Translations under genes and position numbers: made by a program
Assembly (NCBI RefSeq): GCF_017794765.1
Contig: NZ_CP051236.1
Span: forward strand, 3,308,192-3,372,191
DNA: 64,000 nucleotides
Direction: 5' to 3'
Origin: Nitratireductor sp.
Lineage (GTDB): Bacteria; Pseudomonadota; Alphaproteobacteria; Rhizobiales; Rhizobiaceae
The notes under the pieces: generated by a model
Told to the model about the DNA's origin: nothing
What the model saw: only the letters and a program-made list of their open reading frames with translations
Database searches by the model: none
Part shown: positions 17,075 through 26,692 of the stretch, in pieces
How the letters are laid out: each line of letters begins with the position of its first letter
How positions within the stretch are numbered: position 1 is the stretch's first letter

Positions 17075-17992
17075 ATGGCGAAGATCGGCGAAGTTTCCAC
17101 ACCGGTCGCATCGAGCGATGCGCTGGTTCGCGCGCGTGCGCGGGCCGCGCTGATGCCTGACCTGCTTGTGGATGCAAAGCGCGTCGCCAACAATGTGATC
17201 GCCGGCTGGCACGGACGACGCAAACGCGGAATAGGCGAGAATTTCTGGCAGTTCCGTCCCTATGTGGAGGGCGAAGCGTTTTCACGCATCGACTGGCGGC
17301 GCTCCGCGCGCGACGACCATCTTTATGTGAGGGACCGCGAATGGGAGGCGGCCCACACGGTGTGGCTCTGGGCCGACCCATCGCCTTCCATGCTCTACAA
17401 ATCCTCGCTCGCGCCAACGCCCAAGGAAGCGCGGGCGCTGGTGCTGACCTTTGCACTTGCAGAACTCTTGTCGCGAAGCGGCGAGCGGATCGCATGGCCT
17501 GGCGTCACCGACCCGTTTTCCGCCCGCAATGGTGCAGAACGGCTGGCGGCCCAGCTCATGCATACCCCCGACCTGCCGGCCCGGCCCGACCTTCTGCAGA
17601 TCCGTCGCTTCTCCGACGTGGTTCTGGTGAGCGACTTTCTCGATCCGGTGGAAGAAACCATCGCCTGGCTCGACCAACTGGCGAGCCGTGGCGCACGTGC
17701 CCACCTGATTGAAATTGCCGATCCGGCCGAAGAGAGCTTCCCCTACAGCGGCCGCACCGAATTCGCCGACCCTGAAACGGGCGAAAAGCTGACGGCAGGC
17801 CGCGCCGAAACACTGGCAGACGAGTACCGCAGGCTGTATCTCGCCCGGCGCGAGGAACTGACTTTCTGGTGCAAACGGCTCGGCTGGAGCTACACGGTGC
17901 ATCACACCGACCGGCCTGCCGCTGAGGCGCTGGTCAATGTTCACAACGGCATGAGTGCCGATGCCGGGTTCGGTTTGGAGGGAAGCTTGTGA
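17075..17992 (+). CDS. DUF58 domain protein
   Basis: This 305-residue protein has the DUF58 core: GIGENFWQFRPYVEGEAF then IDWRRSARDDHLYVRDRE, with a VWA-like fold after it (TVWLWADPSPSM). DUF58 proteins are standard partners of MoxR ATPases. No membrane helix is evident, so it probably acts at the inner face of the membrane. Its stop codon overlaps the GTG start of the next gene, so translation is coupled. Confidence 0.9.
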   Translation: MAKIGEVSTPVASSDALVRARARAALMPDLLVDAKRVANNVIAGWHGRRKRGIGENFWQFRPYVEGEAFSRIDWRRSARDDHLYVRDREWEAAHTVWLWADPSPSMLYKSSLAPTPKEARALVLTFALAELLSRSGERIAWPGVTDPFSARNGAERLAAQLMHTPDLPARPDLLQIRRFSDVVLVSDFLDPVEETIAWLDQLASRGARAHLIEIADPAEESFPYSGRTEFADPETGEKLTAGRAETLADEYRRLYLARREELTFWCKRLGWSYTVHHTDRPAAEALVNVHNGMSADAGFGLEGSL

Positions 17993-20799
17993 ACTGGCTT
18001 TCTCTCTCCTTCGCGCAACCATTTCTGCTATGGGGCCTGATCGCCCTGCCGGTAATCTGGTGGCTTTTGCGGCTCACACCGCCACGACCGCAAACGGAAA
18101 CCTTTCCGCCGCTGAAAATTTTGGCACGGGTGGTGAAACGCGAGGAAACGCCGCACAAGAGCCCGTGGTGGCTGACATTGCTCAGGCTGATGCTGGCTGC
18201 GCTGGTAATTCTCGCTTTGGCCGACCCGGTCCTGAACCCCCGCGACAAAGCGGCGGGCGGAGGCTCGGCACTCGCCATCGTGCTCGACAATGGTTGGGCT
18301 GTGGCTCCTGAATGGGATGAACGTGTGGCCACAGCCACACGCCTGATCGAGGATGCACGCGCCAATGAGCAGCCAGTCGTTCTGGCGCTGACGGCGGAAG
18401 AACAGAACCAGGAAATCGGCCCGTTTGATGCCGATACGGCTCTGGAGCGGTTGAACGCCGCGCAGCCGCGACCCGTACCGGGCAACCGGCCGTCCATCTA
18501 TGGCCGGGTGGCTGGTGCGCTTGAGGATCTTCCGGGCGCCGCTGTTGCTGTTCTCACTGACGGTCTGGCCATGAGTGGAGATGAAGCCGCCTTCGGCGAG
18601 CTTTTCTCCAGTAGCCCAACTGAGATCTTGTGGGCACAGCCCGAACGGCTTGACCTGCTGGCGGCGACGGATACGCAAAACACGGCGCAGGCCTTCGAGA
18701 TCACGGCAACGCGCGCGCAAAACGATACCGGTCCGCGTCAGGCTGTTGCCTATGCGAATGACGAGAGAGGCCGGCGCATCGCCGAAACGACAATCACGTT
18801 CGGCGCAGGCGAAACCCGGGCTGTTGGTTCCATGCGCCTGCCCTTTGAACTGCGGAACGATTTCGTCTCTGTGGGGATCGAGGGGCAAAATCAGGCCGCC
18901 GGACTGCGGGTTCTGGATGAAAACAGCAAACGACGGCGCATCGGCCTTATTTCACAGAGCGAGGCGGATCAGGCGCAGCCGCTGCTTTCGCCGCTCTACT
19001 ATATCGAGCGCGCGCTCGCGCCATTTGCCGACCTTCTGGAGCCTTCCAGCGCCGAGCTGACGGAAGCGCTGCCGGAGCTGCTGGAACAGAACCCGGCGGT
19101 CATTATTATGGCCGATGTGGGAACGTTGCCGGCGGCCCCAAGACAGGCCCTGATCGACTGGGTGAACGGTGGTGGCACGCTGGTGCGCTTTGCCGGGCCC
19201 AGGCTCGCTGCAGCCGACAATGACGAGGATCTGTTGCCCGTTCGGCTCAGGCTGGGCGAACGGTCGCTCGGCGGCGCGCTCTCCTGGACCGAGCCACAGC
19301 CCGTTGCGGAGTTTCCGGGCAATGGCCCCTTTTCCGACCTGGCACCGCCGCGCGACGTGACGGTGAACCGTCAGGTCCTGGCCGAACCCTCACCCGATAT
19401 CGTGGAACGCAGCTGGGCCAACCTGGCCGACGGCACGCCGCTGGTGACCGGCGTCTCGCGCGGCGAAGGCCAGATCGTGCTCTTTCACGTGACGCCGGAA
19501 GCCACCTGGTCGAACCTGCCGATCTCGGGCAGTTTCGTGGAAATGTTGCGCCGGATCGTCCAGATGTCGCGCAATCAGGGTGCGTTCAACACTGCAGGTG
19601 CCGAAGGCGGGCGCGCACTCGCACCCTATCGCCTGATTTCGGCGGAAGGGCGCCTCGTGCCGCCCTCCGGCGAAGCCGAGCCTCTTGCGGCAGGCACAAG
19701 CGCCGTGACGCTTAAACATCCTCCCGGCCTCTATGGCAGCGAGGAAGGTGTTGTGGCGCACAATCTGCTCGCACCCGATGTCGAGCTCTCCCCGATTGAA
19801 CGGCCTGAGGCTCCTGCACCGATGACGACGATCTCTTATGGCCTCGACGAGCAGCAGCCGCTGAAGGGACCGCTCTTTGCAGCCGCCCTTGCACTGCTAG
19901 CACTCGATACGCTGGCTGTTCTCTGGCTCGGGGGGCGGCTACGCCGCAGACCGCGACTGGCCAAGGGCGCCACCACCGCACTGGCGATGGCTCTGGCGCT
20001 TGCAATGATGACACCGGAGACAGTCCGGGCGCAGGACGAGCGGGCAGGCGAGGCAGACGCCGTCGAAGCGATTTCACAAACGCGCATCGCCTATGTGATC
20101 ACCGGGCTTTCCTCGCTCGATGCAACGAGCCGCGCCGGTCTTCAGGGGCTGTCAACCTTCCTTGCAGCCAAGACTGCGCTGGAGCCCGGGGAACCCGCAG
20201 GCGTCGACATCGCCACTGATGAGCTTTCCTTCTACCCGTTGATCTACTGGCCCATTGACCCGGACGCACCGATGCCCGGCGAAGAGGCGATCGCCCGCAT
20301 AGACGCTTATATGCAGTCTGGCGGAACGGTATTGTTCGACACCCGCGACCAGTATTCAAGCGGGTTCGGCTCGGATGCCGTGACACCCGCCACACAGCGT
20401 CTGCGCGATATCCTTTCCGGCCTCAACGTGCCACCGCTGGAGCCGGTGCCCGAAGACCATGTGCTGACAAAGTCCTTCTTCATACTGCCGGAGTTTCCGG
20501 GCCGCTATCGCGGCAGCCCGCTCTGGGTGGAAGCTTCGCTCGACTCCTCCACCCGCTCCGACCGTCCCGTTCGGGTGGGTGACGGAGTGACGCCGATCAT
20601 GATCACCGGCAACGACCTTGCAGGTGCCTGGGCGCTGGACGCCAGCGGCGAGCCGCTATTGCCGACCGTGCCCAACGACCCGCTGCAGCGCCTTTACGCC
20701 TACCGCGCCGGCGTTAACATCATGATGTACATGCTCACCGGCAACTACAAATCGGATCAGGTTCATGTGCCGGTCCTTCTGGAACGGTTGGGGCAGTAG
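17989..20799 (+). CDS. BatA-like / DUF4159 fusion membrane protein
   Basis: This 936-residue protein starts with the two-helix BatA-type N-terminus (residues 1-80, starting MNWLSLSFAQPFLLWG), then a VWA-like region, a central glutamine-amidotransferase-like fold, more helices near residues 628-685, and a C-terminal DUF4159 domain. The metal site of the VWA domain is degenerate: the expected DxSxS reads D100-N-G-W-A. The start is GTG 17989, overlapping the DUF58 stop. It probably spans the inner membrane with a large periplasmic part and is a presumed client or partner of the MoxR protein. Confidence 0.85.
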   Translation: MNWLSLSFAQPFLLWGLIALPVIWWLLRLTPPRPQTETFPPLKILARVVKREETPHKSPWWLTLLRLMLAALVILALADPVLNPRDKAAGGGSALAIVLDNGWAVAPEWDERVATATRLIEDARANEQPVVLALTAEEQNQEIGPFDADTALERLNAAQPRPVPGNRPSIYGRVAGALEDLPGAAVAVLTDGLAMSGDEAAFGELFSSSPTEILWAQPERLDLLAATDTQNTAQAFEITATRAQNDTGPRQAVAYANDERGRRIAETTITFGAGETRAVGSMRLPFELRNDFVSVGIEGQNQAAGLRVLDENSKRRRIGLISQSEADQAQPLLSPLYYIERALAPFADLLEPSSAELTEALPELLEQNPAVIIMADVGTLPAAPRQALIDWVNGGGTLVRFAGPRLAAADNDEDLLPVRLRLGERSLGGALSWTEPQPVAEFPGNGPFSDLAPPRDVTVNRQVLAEPSPDIVERSWANLADGTPLVTGVSRGEGQIVLFHVTPEATWSNLPISGSFVEMLRRIVQMSRNQGAFNTAGAEGGRALAPYRLISAEGRLVPPSGEAEPLAAGTSAVTLKHPPGLYGSEEGVVAHNLLAPDVELSPIERPEAPAPMTTISYGLDEQQPLKGPLFAAALALLALDTLAVLWLGGRLRRRPRLAKGATTALAMALALAMMTPETVRAQDERAGEADAVEAISQTRIAYVITGLSSLDATSRAGLQGLSTFLAAKTALEPGEPAGVDIATDELSFYPLIYWPIDPDAPMPGEEAIARIDAYMQSGGTVLFDTRDQYSSGFGSDAVTPATQRLRDILSGLNVPPLEPVPEDHVLTKSFFILPEFPGRYRGSPLWVEASLDSSTRSDRPVRVGDGVTPIMITGNDLAGAWALDASGEPLLPTVPNDPLQRLYAYRAGVNIMMYMLTGNYKSDQVHVPVLLERLGQ

Positions 20800-20800
20800 C

Positions 20801-22861
20801 ATGAATTGGTCACTCAACTTCGAGCCCTTTTTCCCATGGCCTGTTCTGGCAGTCCTGCTCATTCCCGTTGCGCTTCTGGCTCTCTTCGGGCTGTGGACAC
20901 GGCAGCGCGGAGCGTGGCTCAGGCTGGCTGCCCTGGCCGCATTGGGTGCGGCACTGGCCAATCCCGTGCTTCTCGATGAAGAGCGCGAGCCACTCAAAAG
21001 CGTGGTCGCCCTTGTGGTCGACGAAAGCCAGAGCCAGACCACGATCGACGGCCGCAGCGAAACGACCGATGCAGCCGCCACAGAACTGGAAGCACGGCTT
21101 GCCCGTTTCAAGGAATTCGAAACACGCGTCGTGCGCACCGGTCGCACCTCCTCGGCCAGCGAGAATGCACAGACGCATCTTTTCCAGGCACTCGACGGCG
21201 CCCTGCGCGACGTGCCGCCCTCCCGCGTGGGCGGCGCAGTGCTGATCACCGACGGCCAGGTGCATGATATCCCCGAAAATGCAGCGGCAATCGGCGCGCC
21301 GATCCATGGCCTGATCACCGGCGAGGCCGACGAGATGGACCGCCGCATCCGCTTCGAACGCGCGCCGCGTTTCGGCATTGTCGGCAAACCTCTGGAGATG
21401 ACCTATCGCGTTATTGCCACCGGCGACCAGCGCGGGCCGGTGGATGTACGCGTGATCATAAATGGTGAGGAGCTCTTCATCGAAGAGGCCATGATCGACC
21501 GCGAGACACTGCTCGAAATCGACGTGCCGAATGCTGGCCGCAATATCATCGAACTGGCGATCGACCCGGTCGAGGGCGAACTGACGGATGTGAACAACCG
21601 CGCGGTCGCGCTGGTCGACGGCATTCGCGAAAACCTGCGCGTTCTACTCGTTTCCGGCGAACCGCATTCGGGCGAGCGCACCTGGCGCAACCTTTTGAAA
21701 TCCGACGCTTCAGTGGACCTTGTTCACTTCACCATCCTGCGCCCGCCGGAGAAGCAGGATGGAACACCCATCAACGAGCTCTCGCTGATTGCCTTTCCCA
21801 CGCGCGAACTTTTCGTCGAGAAGATCGACGATTTCGACCTGATCATCTTCGACCGTTATCAGCATCGTGATGTGCTGCCGATCCTCTACTACGACTACAT
21901 TGCCGAGTACGTGGAAAACGGCGGCGCGCTGCTGATCGCCGCTGGCCCGGAGTTCGCCGGCAACCAGTCCATCGCCCGAACGCCGCTGATCGCTGCCCTT
22001 CCCGGCCTGCCGACTGGCGATGTGGTCGAGCAGGGATTTTACCCCCGGTTGACGGAGACCGGTGAACGGCATCCCGTGACGCGCGGCCTTGAAGGAGCAG
22101 CATCCGAGCCGCCAGCATGGAGCCGTTGGTTCCGCCTGATCGGAATTGATCGACCGGACGGCCAGGTGGTGATGCAGGGTGCCAACGAACAGCCACTACT
22201 CATTCTGAACCGCAAGGGCGAGGGCCGCGTCGGCATGTTCCTGTCGGATCAGGGGTGGCTGTGGGCGCGAGGATTCGAGGGTGGCGGCCCTCATGTGGCG
22301 CTCTATCGCCGAATTGCCCACTGGCTGATGAAGGAACCGGAACTCGAAGAAGAGCGCCTCTCGGCAGCCGGGCGCGGCATGCGACTCGAAATTACACGCC
22401 AGACCATGGAAGAGAGCGCCCCGCCTGTTGAAATCACCACGCCTTCCGGCAACACCTTAGCCGCCGAGCTCGGCCCCGCCGGGCCGGGCCGTTTCTCCAC
22501 GAGCCTGGAAGCCGATGAGATAGGCATTTACAGCATCGCCAATGGCGATCTGACAACGCTCGCTCATGTCGGACCGGTCAATGCGCCAGAGTTCGGCGAC
22601 ATGGTCTCTACAGAAGAGAAACTTGCGCCTGCTGCCGATGAGACCGACGGATCCGTGCGACGAATTGCTGATGGAGACCTCCCCAACATTGTTCCGGTGC
22701 GTCGCAGCGGAACCGCTTCGGGCAATGACTGGATCGGATTCAGAACCACAGATGACAGCATTCTGAAGGCCGTGCGCCGGGTGCCCGTCTTCACGGGGCT
22801 TCTGGCACTCGCGTTGCTGCTGTTTGCCTTCGGGGCCATGTGGTATCGTGAAGGGCGCTGA
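20801..22861 (+). CDS. Membrane VWA-like protein of the MoxR cluster
   Basis: This protein of 686 residues has two N-terminal helices (about residues 13-31 and 40-57), then a VWA-like domain whose metal site looks intact (D74-E-S-Q-S78), and a C-terminal helix just before the end (FTGLLALALLLFAFGAMW). The middle resembles a class I glutamine amidotransferase-like fold without an obvious catalytic triad. The start at 20801 has GGGGCAG upstream and lies 1 base after the previous stop. It is the last gene of the cluster and pairs with the degenerate-MIDAS protein before it. Confidence 0.82.
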   Translation: MNWSLNFEPFFPWPVLAVLLIPVALLALFGLWTRQRGAWLRLAALAALGAALANPVLLDEEREPLKSVVALVVDESQSQTTIDGRSETTDAAATELEARLARFKEFETRVVRTGRTSSASENAQTHLFQALDGALRDVPPSRVGGAVLITDGQVHDIPENAAAIGAPIHGLITGEADEMDRRIRFERAPRFGIVGKPLEMTYRVIATGDQRGPVDVRVIINGEELFIEEAMIDRETLLEIDVPNAGRNIIELAIDPVEGELTDVNNRAVALVDGIRENLRVLLVSGEPHSGERTWRNLLKSDASVDLVHFTILRPPEKQDGTPINELSLIAFPTRELFVEKIDDFDLIIFDRYQHRDVLPILYYDYIAEYVENGGALLIAAGPEFAGNQSIARTPLIAALPGLPTGDVVEQGFYPRLTETGERHPVTRGLEGAASEPPAWSRWFRLIGIDRPDGQVVMQGANEQPLLILNRKGEGRVGMFLSDQGWLWARGFEGGGPHVALYRRIAHWLMKEPELEEERLSAAGRGMRLEITRQTMEESAPPVEITTPSGNTLAAELGPAGPGRFSTSLEADEIGIYSIANGDLTTLAHVGPVNAPEFGDMVSTEEKLAPAADETDGSVRRIADGDLPNIVPVRRSGTASGNDWIGFRTTDDSILKAVRRVPVFTGLLALALLLFAFGAMWYREGR

Positions 22862-22886
22862 GCGCAAGTCAGCACCCAACCCGGAT

Positions 22887-23093
22887 TCAGCAATTGTAGG
22901 TCACAGGCTCGCCGGCGCTGTTCCGCGTTTCGCAAAGGCGCTCTTTTCCCGGATAGCCACCCTTCACATAGGGTGATGGAGTGGCGGTTCCGGTCAGTGC
23001 ACCCGGCCCGCGTTGATCCAACTCGTAGGGTTCAGGGGACAGGCATCCAGTCAAAGTTATAGAGATGAGTGAGAATATTATGAAATAACGCAT
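22887..23093 (-). CDS. Small lipoprotein
   Basis: This 68-residue protein has a lipoprotein signal: MRYFIIFSLISITLTGC ends in the lipobox LTGC with the lipidated cysteine at residue 17. The mature part is only 52 residues and carries two more cysteines (near 55 and 68) that could form a disulfide. Asp at mature position 2 is absent, so outer-membrane sorting is likely. It converges with the VWA-like gene. The first codons and the upstream 100 bases are AT-rich relative to the surroundings. Confidence 0.7.
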   Translation of the reverse strand: MRYFIIFSLISITLTGCLSPEPYELDQRGPGALTGTATPSPYVKGGYPGKERLCETRNSAGEPVTYNC

Positions 23094-23191
23094 TTATTCT
23101 TCTCTGTACAAATTTCCACAATAACAAATATAATCAAAAATCACCTATCAATAGGCGATCTTTATTTCACAATTATTGCAGAAAGTCGAGA

Positions 23192-23701
23192 TTATCTTGC
23201 GAGCGCGGCGTGGGTAACGTCACCCTTCAGCGTCGCCACCGCTCCTTTTTTTAATTCGACAGCCAACAGGCGTTCGGCATCGACGGGGCGGGGCATGGAA
23301 AGCTGGCCGTGGGGGATTTTCTCAAAGCCGAGCGGTCCATAATAAGGGGCATCGCCAACGAGCACGACAGAGCCCGCTCCCGCGTTGCGCGCGGCATCAA
23401 CCGCGATTGCCACCAGCTTCCGGCCAATGCCTATGCTTTTGAAGGCAGGCCGCACTGCAAGCGGACCAAGCAGGAGTGCCCGCCCTTCGCCTGCTGCGAC
23501 CCATGTCATACGGACCGACGCTATGACACAGCCCTGATGAACGGCCACGAAGGACAGTGCTCGGTCATGCGGCCCGCCTTCGCGAATCTTGTAGGCAGCC
23601 CGCGTAAAACGGCCCGGACCAAAGGCTTCTTCGTTGATATGTTCGATTTCAGCGTCGTGGGCCGGATCTTCCGGCAGGTAGTGAATGTCGGCAGAAGACA
23701 T
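23192..23701 (-). CDS. GNAT-family N-acetyltransferase
   Basis: This 169-residue protein has the GNAT acetyl-CoA-binding motif: LLLGPLAVRPAFKSIGIGRKL, whose last part is the pyrophosphate-binding loop, then VVLVGDAPYYGPLGFEKI. It resembles the YhbS-like subgroup. The acetyl acceptor is unknown. I take ATG 23701 (MSSADIHYL) as the start rather than the ATG two codons earlier. It is divergent from the glutathionyl-hydroquinone reductase across a 275-base gap in which I see no gene. Confidence 0.88.
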   Translation of the reverse strand: MSSADIHYLPEDPAHDAEIEHINEEAFGPGRFTRAAYKIREGGPHDRALSFVAVHQGCVIASVRMTWVAAGEGRALLLGPLAVRPAFKSIGIGRKLVAIAVDAARNAGAGSVVLVGDAPYYGPLGFEKIPHGQLSMPRPVDAERLLAVELKKGAVATLKGDVTHAALAR

Positions 23702-23976
23702 GATCAATTATTCCGGTGGTCTACGAAAGGTGGAGACGGCCACAGGCGCGCCTGCCCCATGCCAGGGGCCTTCAGTCCTTTCGTCGTCGCTCCACCAGAA
23801 ACCGGATCATTGCCGTACATTTTCCTCGCTGAATGGAATTTCCGCTACCAGCATTTTCCCGGCTCGTCCACCGCAACTTTGCCGCAGAACCGAAATTGTT
23901 GACGCAGCGTTCACGCTCGGGACGGTTGGGTTTGTTCGGTCGATGCCCTACATCCAGCGAAACAAAGGAGTTTTGA

Positions 23977-24966
23977 ATGGGTCTGCTCGTAGAAGGTGTC
24001 TGGCACGACAAGTGGTATGACACGTCAAAGACCGGCGGCCGCTTCGAGCGGTCCAAGTCGCAGTTCCGGGATTTCGTGACAAAGGACGGCGCGCCCTCAG
24101 AAGGACGCGAACGCGGCTTCAAGGCCGAACCCGGGCGCTATCATCTTTACGTTTCACTAGCCTGCCCCTGGGCGCATCGCACATTGATATTGCGCAAGCT
24201 CAAGAAACTGGAGCATGTGATTTCCGTATCGGTGGTTCATCACTTCATGGGCGGGAATGGCTGGACATTTCTGAAAGAAGACGGCGCCACGGGCGACGAC
24301 CTCCATGGATTCGACTTCCTGCACCAGATATACACCAAGGCTGATCCTGCCTATTCGGGCCGCGTGACCGTTCCGGTGCTCTGGGACAAAAAGACCGAGA
24401 CGATCGTCTCGAACGAGTCCGCAGAAATTATCCGCATGTTGAACGACGCATTTGACGAGTGGGGTGACGCGACACTGGATCTTTATCCGGAAGGGCTGCG
24501 CAGCGAGATCGACAGCATCAACGAACTTGTATACGACAACATCAACAATGGTGTGTACAAGGCAGGCTTTGCGACCACACAGGAAGCCTATGAAGAGGCA
24601 TTCAACGCACTCTTCGGCGCTCTTGATACCGTGGAAGAGCGCCTTTCACGCCAGCGCTACCTTGCCGGCGACCGGCTGACTGAAGCCGACTGGCGGCTCT
24701 TCACCACACTGGTGCGGTTCGATCCGGTCTATGTCGGTCATTTCAAATGCAATCTGCGCCGCATCGCCGACTACCCGCAGCTTTCCAACTATTTGCGCGA
24801 GCTTTACCAGGTGCCAGGCGTCGCAGAGACCGTCGACATGCTGCACATTAAGGCGCACTACTATGGCAGTCACGGCACGATCAACCCCACAGGGATTGTG
24901 CCATTGGGACCAGAGCTCGACCTGACTGCACCACACAATCGTGCACGGTTGGCGCGTGCGGCCTGA
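23977..24966 (+). CDS. Glutathionyl-hydroquinone reductase (Xi-class glutathione transferase)
   Basis: This 329-residue enzyme reduces glutathionyl-hydroquinones and is related to E. coli YqjG and PcpF. The catalytic cysteine is C63 in SLACPWAHRT, followed by the family blocks VPVLWDKKTETIVSNESAEI and YKAGFATTQEAYEEA; the last is typical of the Xi class. The C-terminal helical domain is complete. It acts in the cytoplasm in quinone detoxification. AAAGGAG is 8 nt before the start. A strong hairpin follows the gene. Confidence 0.93.
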   Translation: MGLLVEGVWHDKWYDTSKTGGRFERSKSQFRDFVTKDGAPSEGRERGFKAEPGRYHLYVSLACPWAHRTLILRKLKKLEHVISVSVVHHFMGGNGWTFLKEDGATGDDLHGFDFLHQIYTKADPAYSGRVTVPVLWDKKTETIVSNESAEIIRMLNDAFDEWGDATLDLYPEGLRSEIDSINELVYDNINNGVYKAGFATTQEAYEEAFNALFGALDTVEERLSRQRYLAGDRLTEADWRLFTTLVRFDPVYVGHFKCNLRRIADYPQLSNYLRELYQVPGVAETVDMLHIKAHYYGSHGTINPTGIVPLGPELDLTAPHNRARLARAA

Positions 24967-24996
24967 AGTTCTTTCGCATCAAAGAAAAGAGTGGCG

Positions 24997-25042
24997 CCGC
25001 CAGCCCCCTTCTATCGGCTCTCGGTGAGAAGGGGGCTGGCGG
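24997..25042. terminator. Perfect 16-bp hairpin between converging genes
   Basis: CCGCCAGCCCCCTTCT (24997-25012) and AGAAGGGGGCTGGCGG (25027-25042) are perfect inverted copies with a 14-base loop, located between two converging genes. It can serve as a transcription barrier for both strands; no T-run follows on either side. Confidence 0.7.
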
Positions 25043-25090
25043 GCCCGGCGGCGTTCCTGTTTCACCGAAGATCGAAGCAGCATTGGGCCC

Positions 25091-25585
25091 TTACCACTCG
25101 TCCGAGACGGGCGCATTCTCAAATATTTCAGCGATGCGGCGGCGGGTGCCATCGCTCGTCCCGTCAGGCAAGGCGTCGAGCGGGAAAAAACGGGCCTCGG
25201 CAATCTCACGGTTGGGCACATGCGGGTGGGTCTGGCGAAAACGCTTGATCAGGTAGACCGCAACATGATCGCGATTACTGGCCATGCGATTGAAATGAAA
25301 TGATTGCAGCACCGGTCGCTGGAGAAGCTCGATATTGCCTTCCTCGGCCAACTCTCGCGATAGGGCGGCTTCAGTGCTCTCACCCGGCTCCACACCGCCA
25401 CCGGGGAAATGCCAGCCTTTGACGTAGGTATGGCGCACCAGAAAAACCGCGTGGTTTTGCTGATCGTAGACGACACCGCGCATGCCCAGCGTCATGGGAC
25501 GGCTCCAGCGCAACCAGAAATGAAAAAGGCGGGCATTGAACGGCGGCCAGGGACGCTGTGGAGGAGTTGCGTTCATATCGTTCAT
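25091..25585 (-). CDS. Nudix hydrolase
   Basis: This 164-residue protein carries the Nudix box GGGVEPGESTEAALSRELA followed by EEGNI, where glycine and the glutamates bind Mg2+. The region before it (GVVYDQQNHAVFLVRHTY) is the usual beta-strand start. The substrate, some nucleoside diphosphate derivative, is not identifiable. ATG 25585 is preferred because AGGA stands 8 nt before it. It is divergent from the phosphoesterase at 25640, so both promoters lie within 54 bases. Confidence 0.88.
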   Translation of the reverse strand: MNDMNATPPQRPWPPFNARLFHFWLRWSRPMTLGMRGVVYDQQNHAVFLVRHTYVKGWHFPGGGVEPGESTEAALSRELAEEGNIELLQRPVLQSFHFNRMASNRDHVAVYLIKRFRQTHPHVPNREIAEARFFPLDALPDGTSDGTRRRIAEIFENAPVSDEW

Positions 25586-25639
25586 ATGTTGCATCCTACG
25601 GGGTGGTCAGGGCGTTTTGCCTGTTCTACACACGGAAGC

Positions 25640-26563
25640 ATGTTTCGCCTTGCCCATTTTTCGGACATTCATCTGGGGCCTCTCCCCGCCATAAGCTATC
25701 GCGAGCTCGCTTCCAAGCGCATCACCGGTTACATCAACTGGCGGCGCAACCGCATGCTCAATCTCGACCATGGGCTGATCGACCGCATCACCGACGACAT
25801 GCTGGCCGCAGAGCCCGATCACATCGCGCTTACCGGCGACCTCGTCAACCTCGCCCTCGACAAGGAGATCGAAATGGCGCGGCTTTGGCTGGAGAGCCTT
25901 GGGCCGGCTGACAAGGTTTCTGTCGTACCAGGCAATCACGACGCCTATGTGCCCGGCGCGCTGGCGCGGTGCTGCAAGGCTTGGGCGGCCTACATGACAG
26001 GAGATAATGGCAAAGCGCCAAAAGGAAAAGGCGGCTTCCCCTATGTGCGTGTACGCGACAGGATCGCTATCATCGGCGTCTCCTCGGCACGCGCCACGGC
26101 ACCCTTTCTCGCGAGTGGACATTTCTCCAGGGCGCAGGCCAAACGACTTGCCAAGATGCTGGATGCCACCGGGGAAGCAGGGCTTTTTCGGGTCATCATG
26201 ATTCACCACCCTCCGGTGCGCGGGGCGACCCACGCAGCCAAGCGGCTCTACGGCATCAAGCGGTTCCAGAAGCTGATCCGCAAACATGGGGCAGAGCTTG
26301 TGCTGCACGGTCATACACACAAGCCCACGGTTCATCGCATCGATGGCCCGGACGGGCTGTCTGTACCCGTTGTGGGTGTTGCCGCTGCCGGACAGGCCCA
26401 TGGCAGCGCAAAACCGCCCGCCCACTACAATCTCTTCGAAATCGACGGAGCGCCGGGTACATGGAAAATCCGCTTCTCCCGACGCGGCCTCACCGATGCA
26501 AACGGCACGATCGGCGAGGTCTCCGGCGCTCTTCTTACCGGAGATGAGAGACCGGCAAACTGA
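25640..26563 (+). CDS. Calcineurin-like metallophosphoesterase
   Basis: This 307-residue protein has the full set of metallophosphoesterase motifs: D-x-H in HFSDIHLG (residues 6-13), GD in ALTGDLVN, GNHD in VVPGNHDAY, then a histidine in MIHHPP and GHTH in VLHGHTHKP. It should bind two metals and cut phosphoester or cyclic phosphoester bonds; the substrate is unknown. The family N-terminus MFRLAHFSDIHLGP and GGAAG upstream fix the start well inside a longer open frame. Confidence 0.9.
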   Translation: MFRLAHFSDIHLGPLPAISYRELASKRITGYINWRRNRMLNLDHGLIDRITDDMLAAEPDHIALTGDLVNLALDKEIEMARLWLESLGPADKVSVVPGNHDAYVPGALARCCKAWAAYMTGDNGKAPKGKGGFPYVRVRDRIAIIGVSSARATAPFLASGHFSRAQAKRLAKMLDATGEAGLFRVIMIHHPPVRGATHAAKRLYGIKRFQKLIRKHGAELVLHGHTHKPTVHRIDGPDGLSVPVVGVAAAGQAHGSAKPPAHYNLFEIDGAPGTWKIRFSRRGLTDANGTIGEVSGALLTGDERPAN

Positions 26564-26692
26564 GCCCCATCCGGACGCATCCCGCACCTTCAAAAGCCAT
26601 CCGTAGCGATCAAACCAGAACCGTTGCGGCGACCACGCGCAATCGGCCCGTTCAACCCCGGGCTCGACTGGTAAACGGGCGAAAACTGCTGG

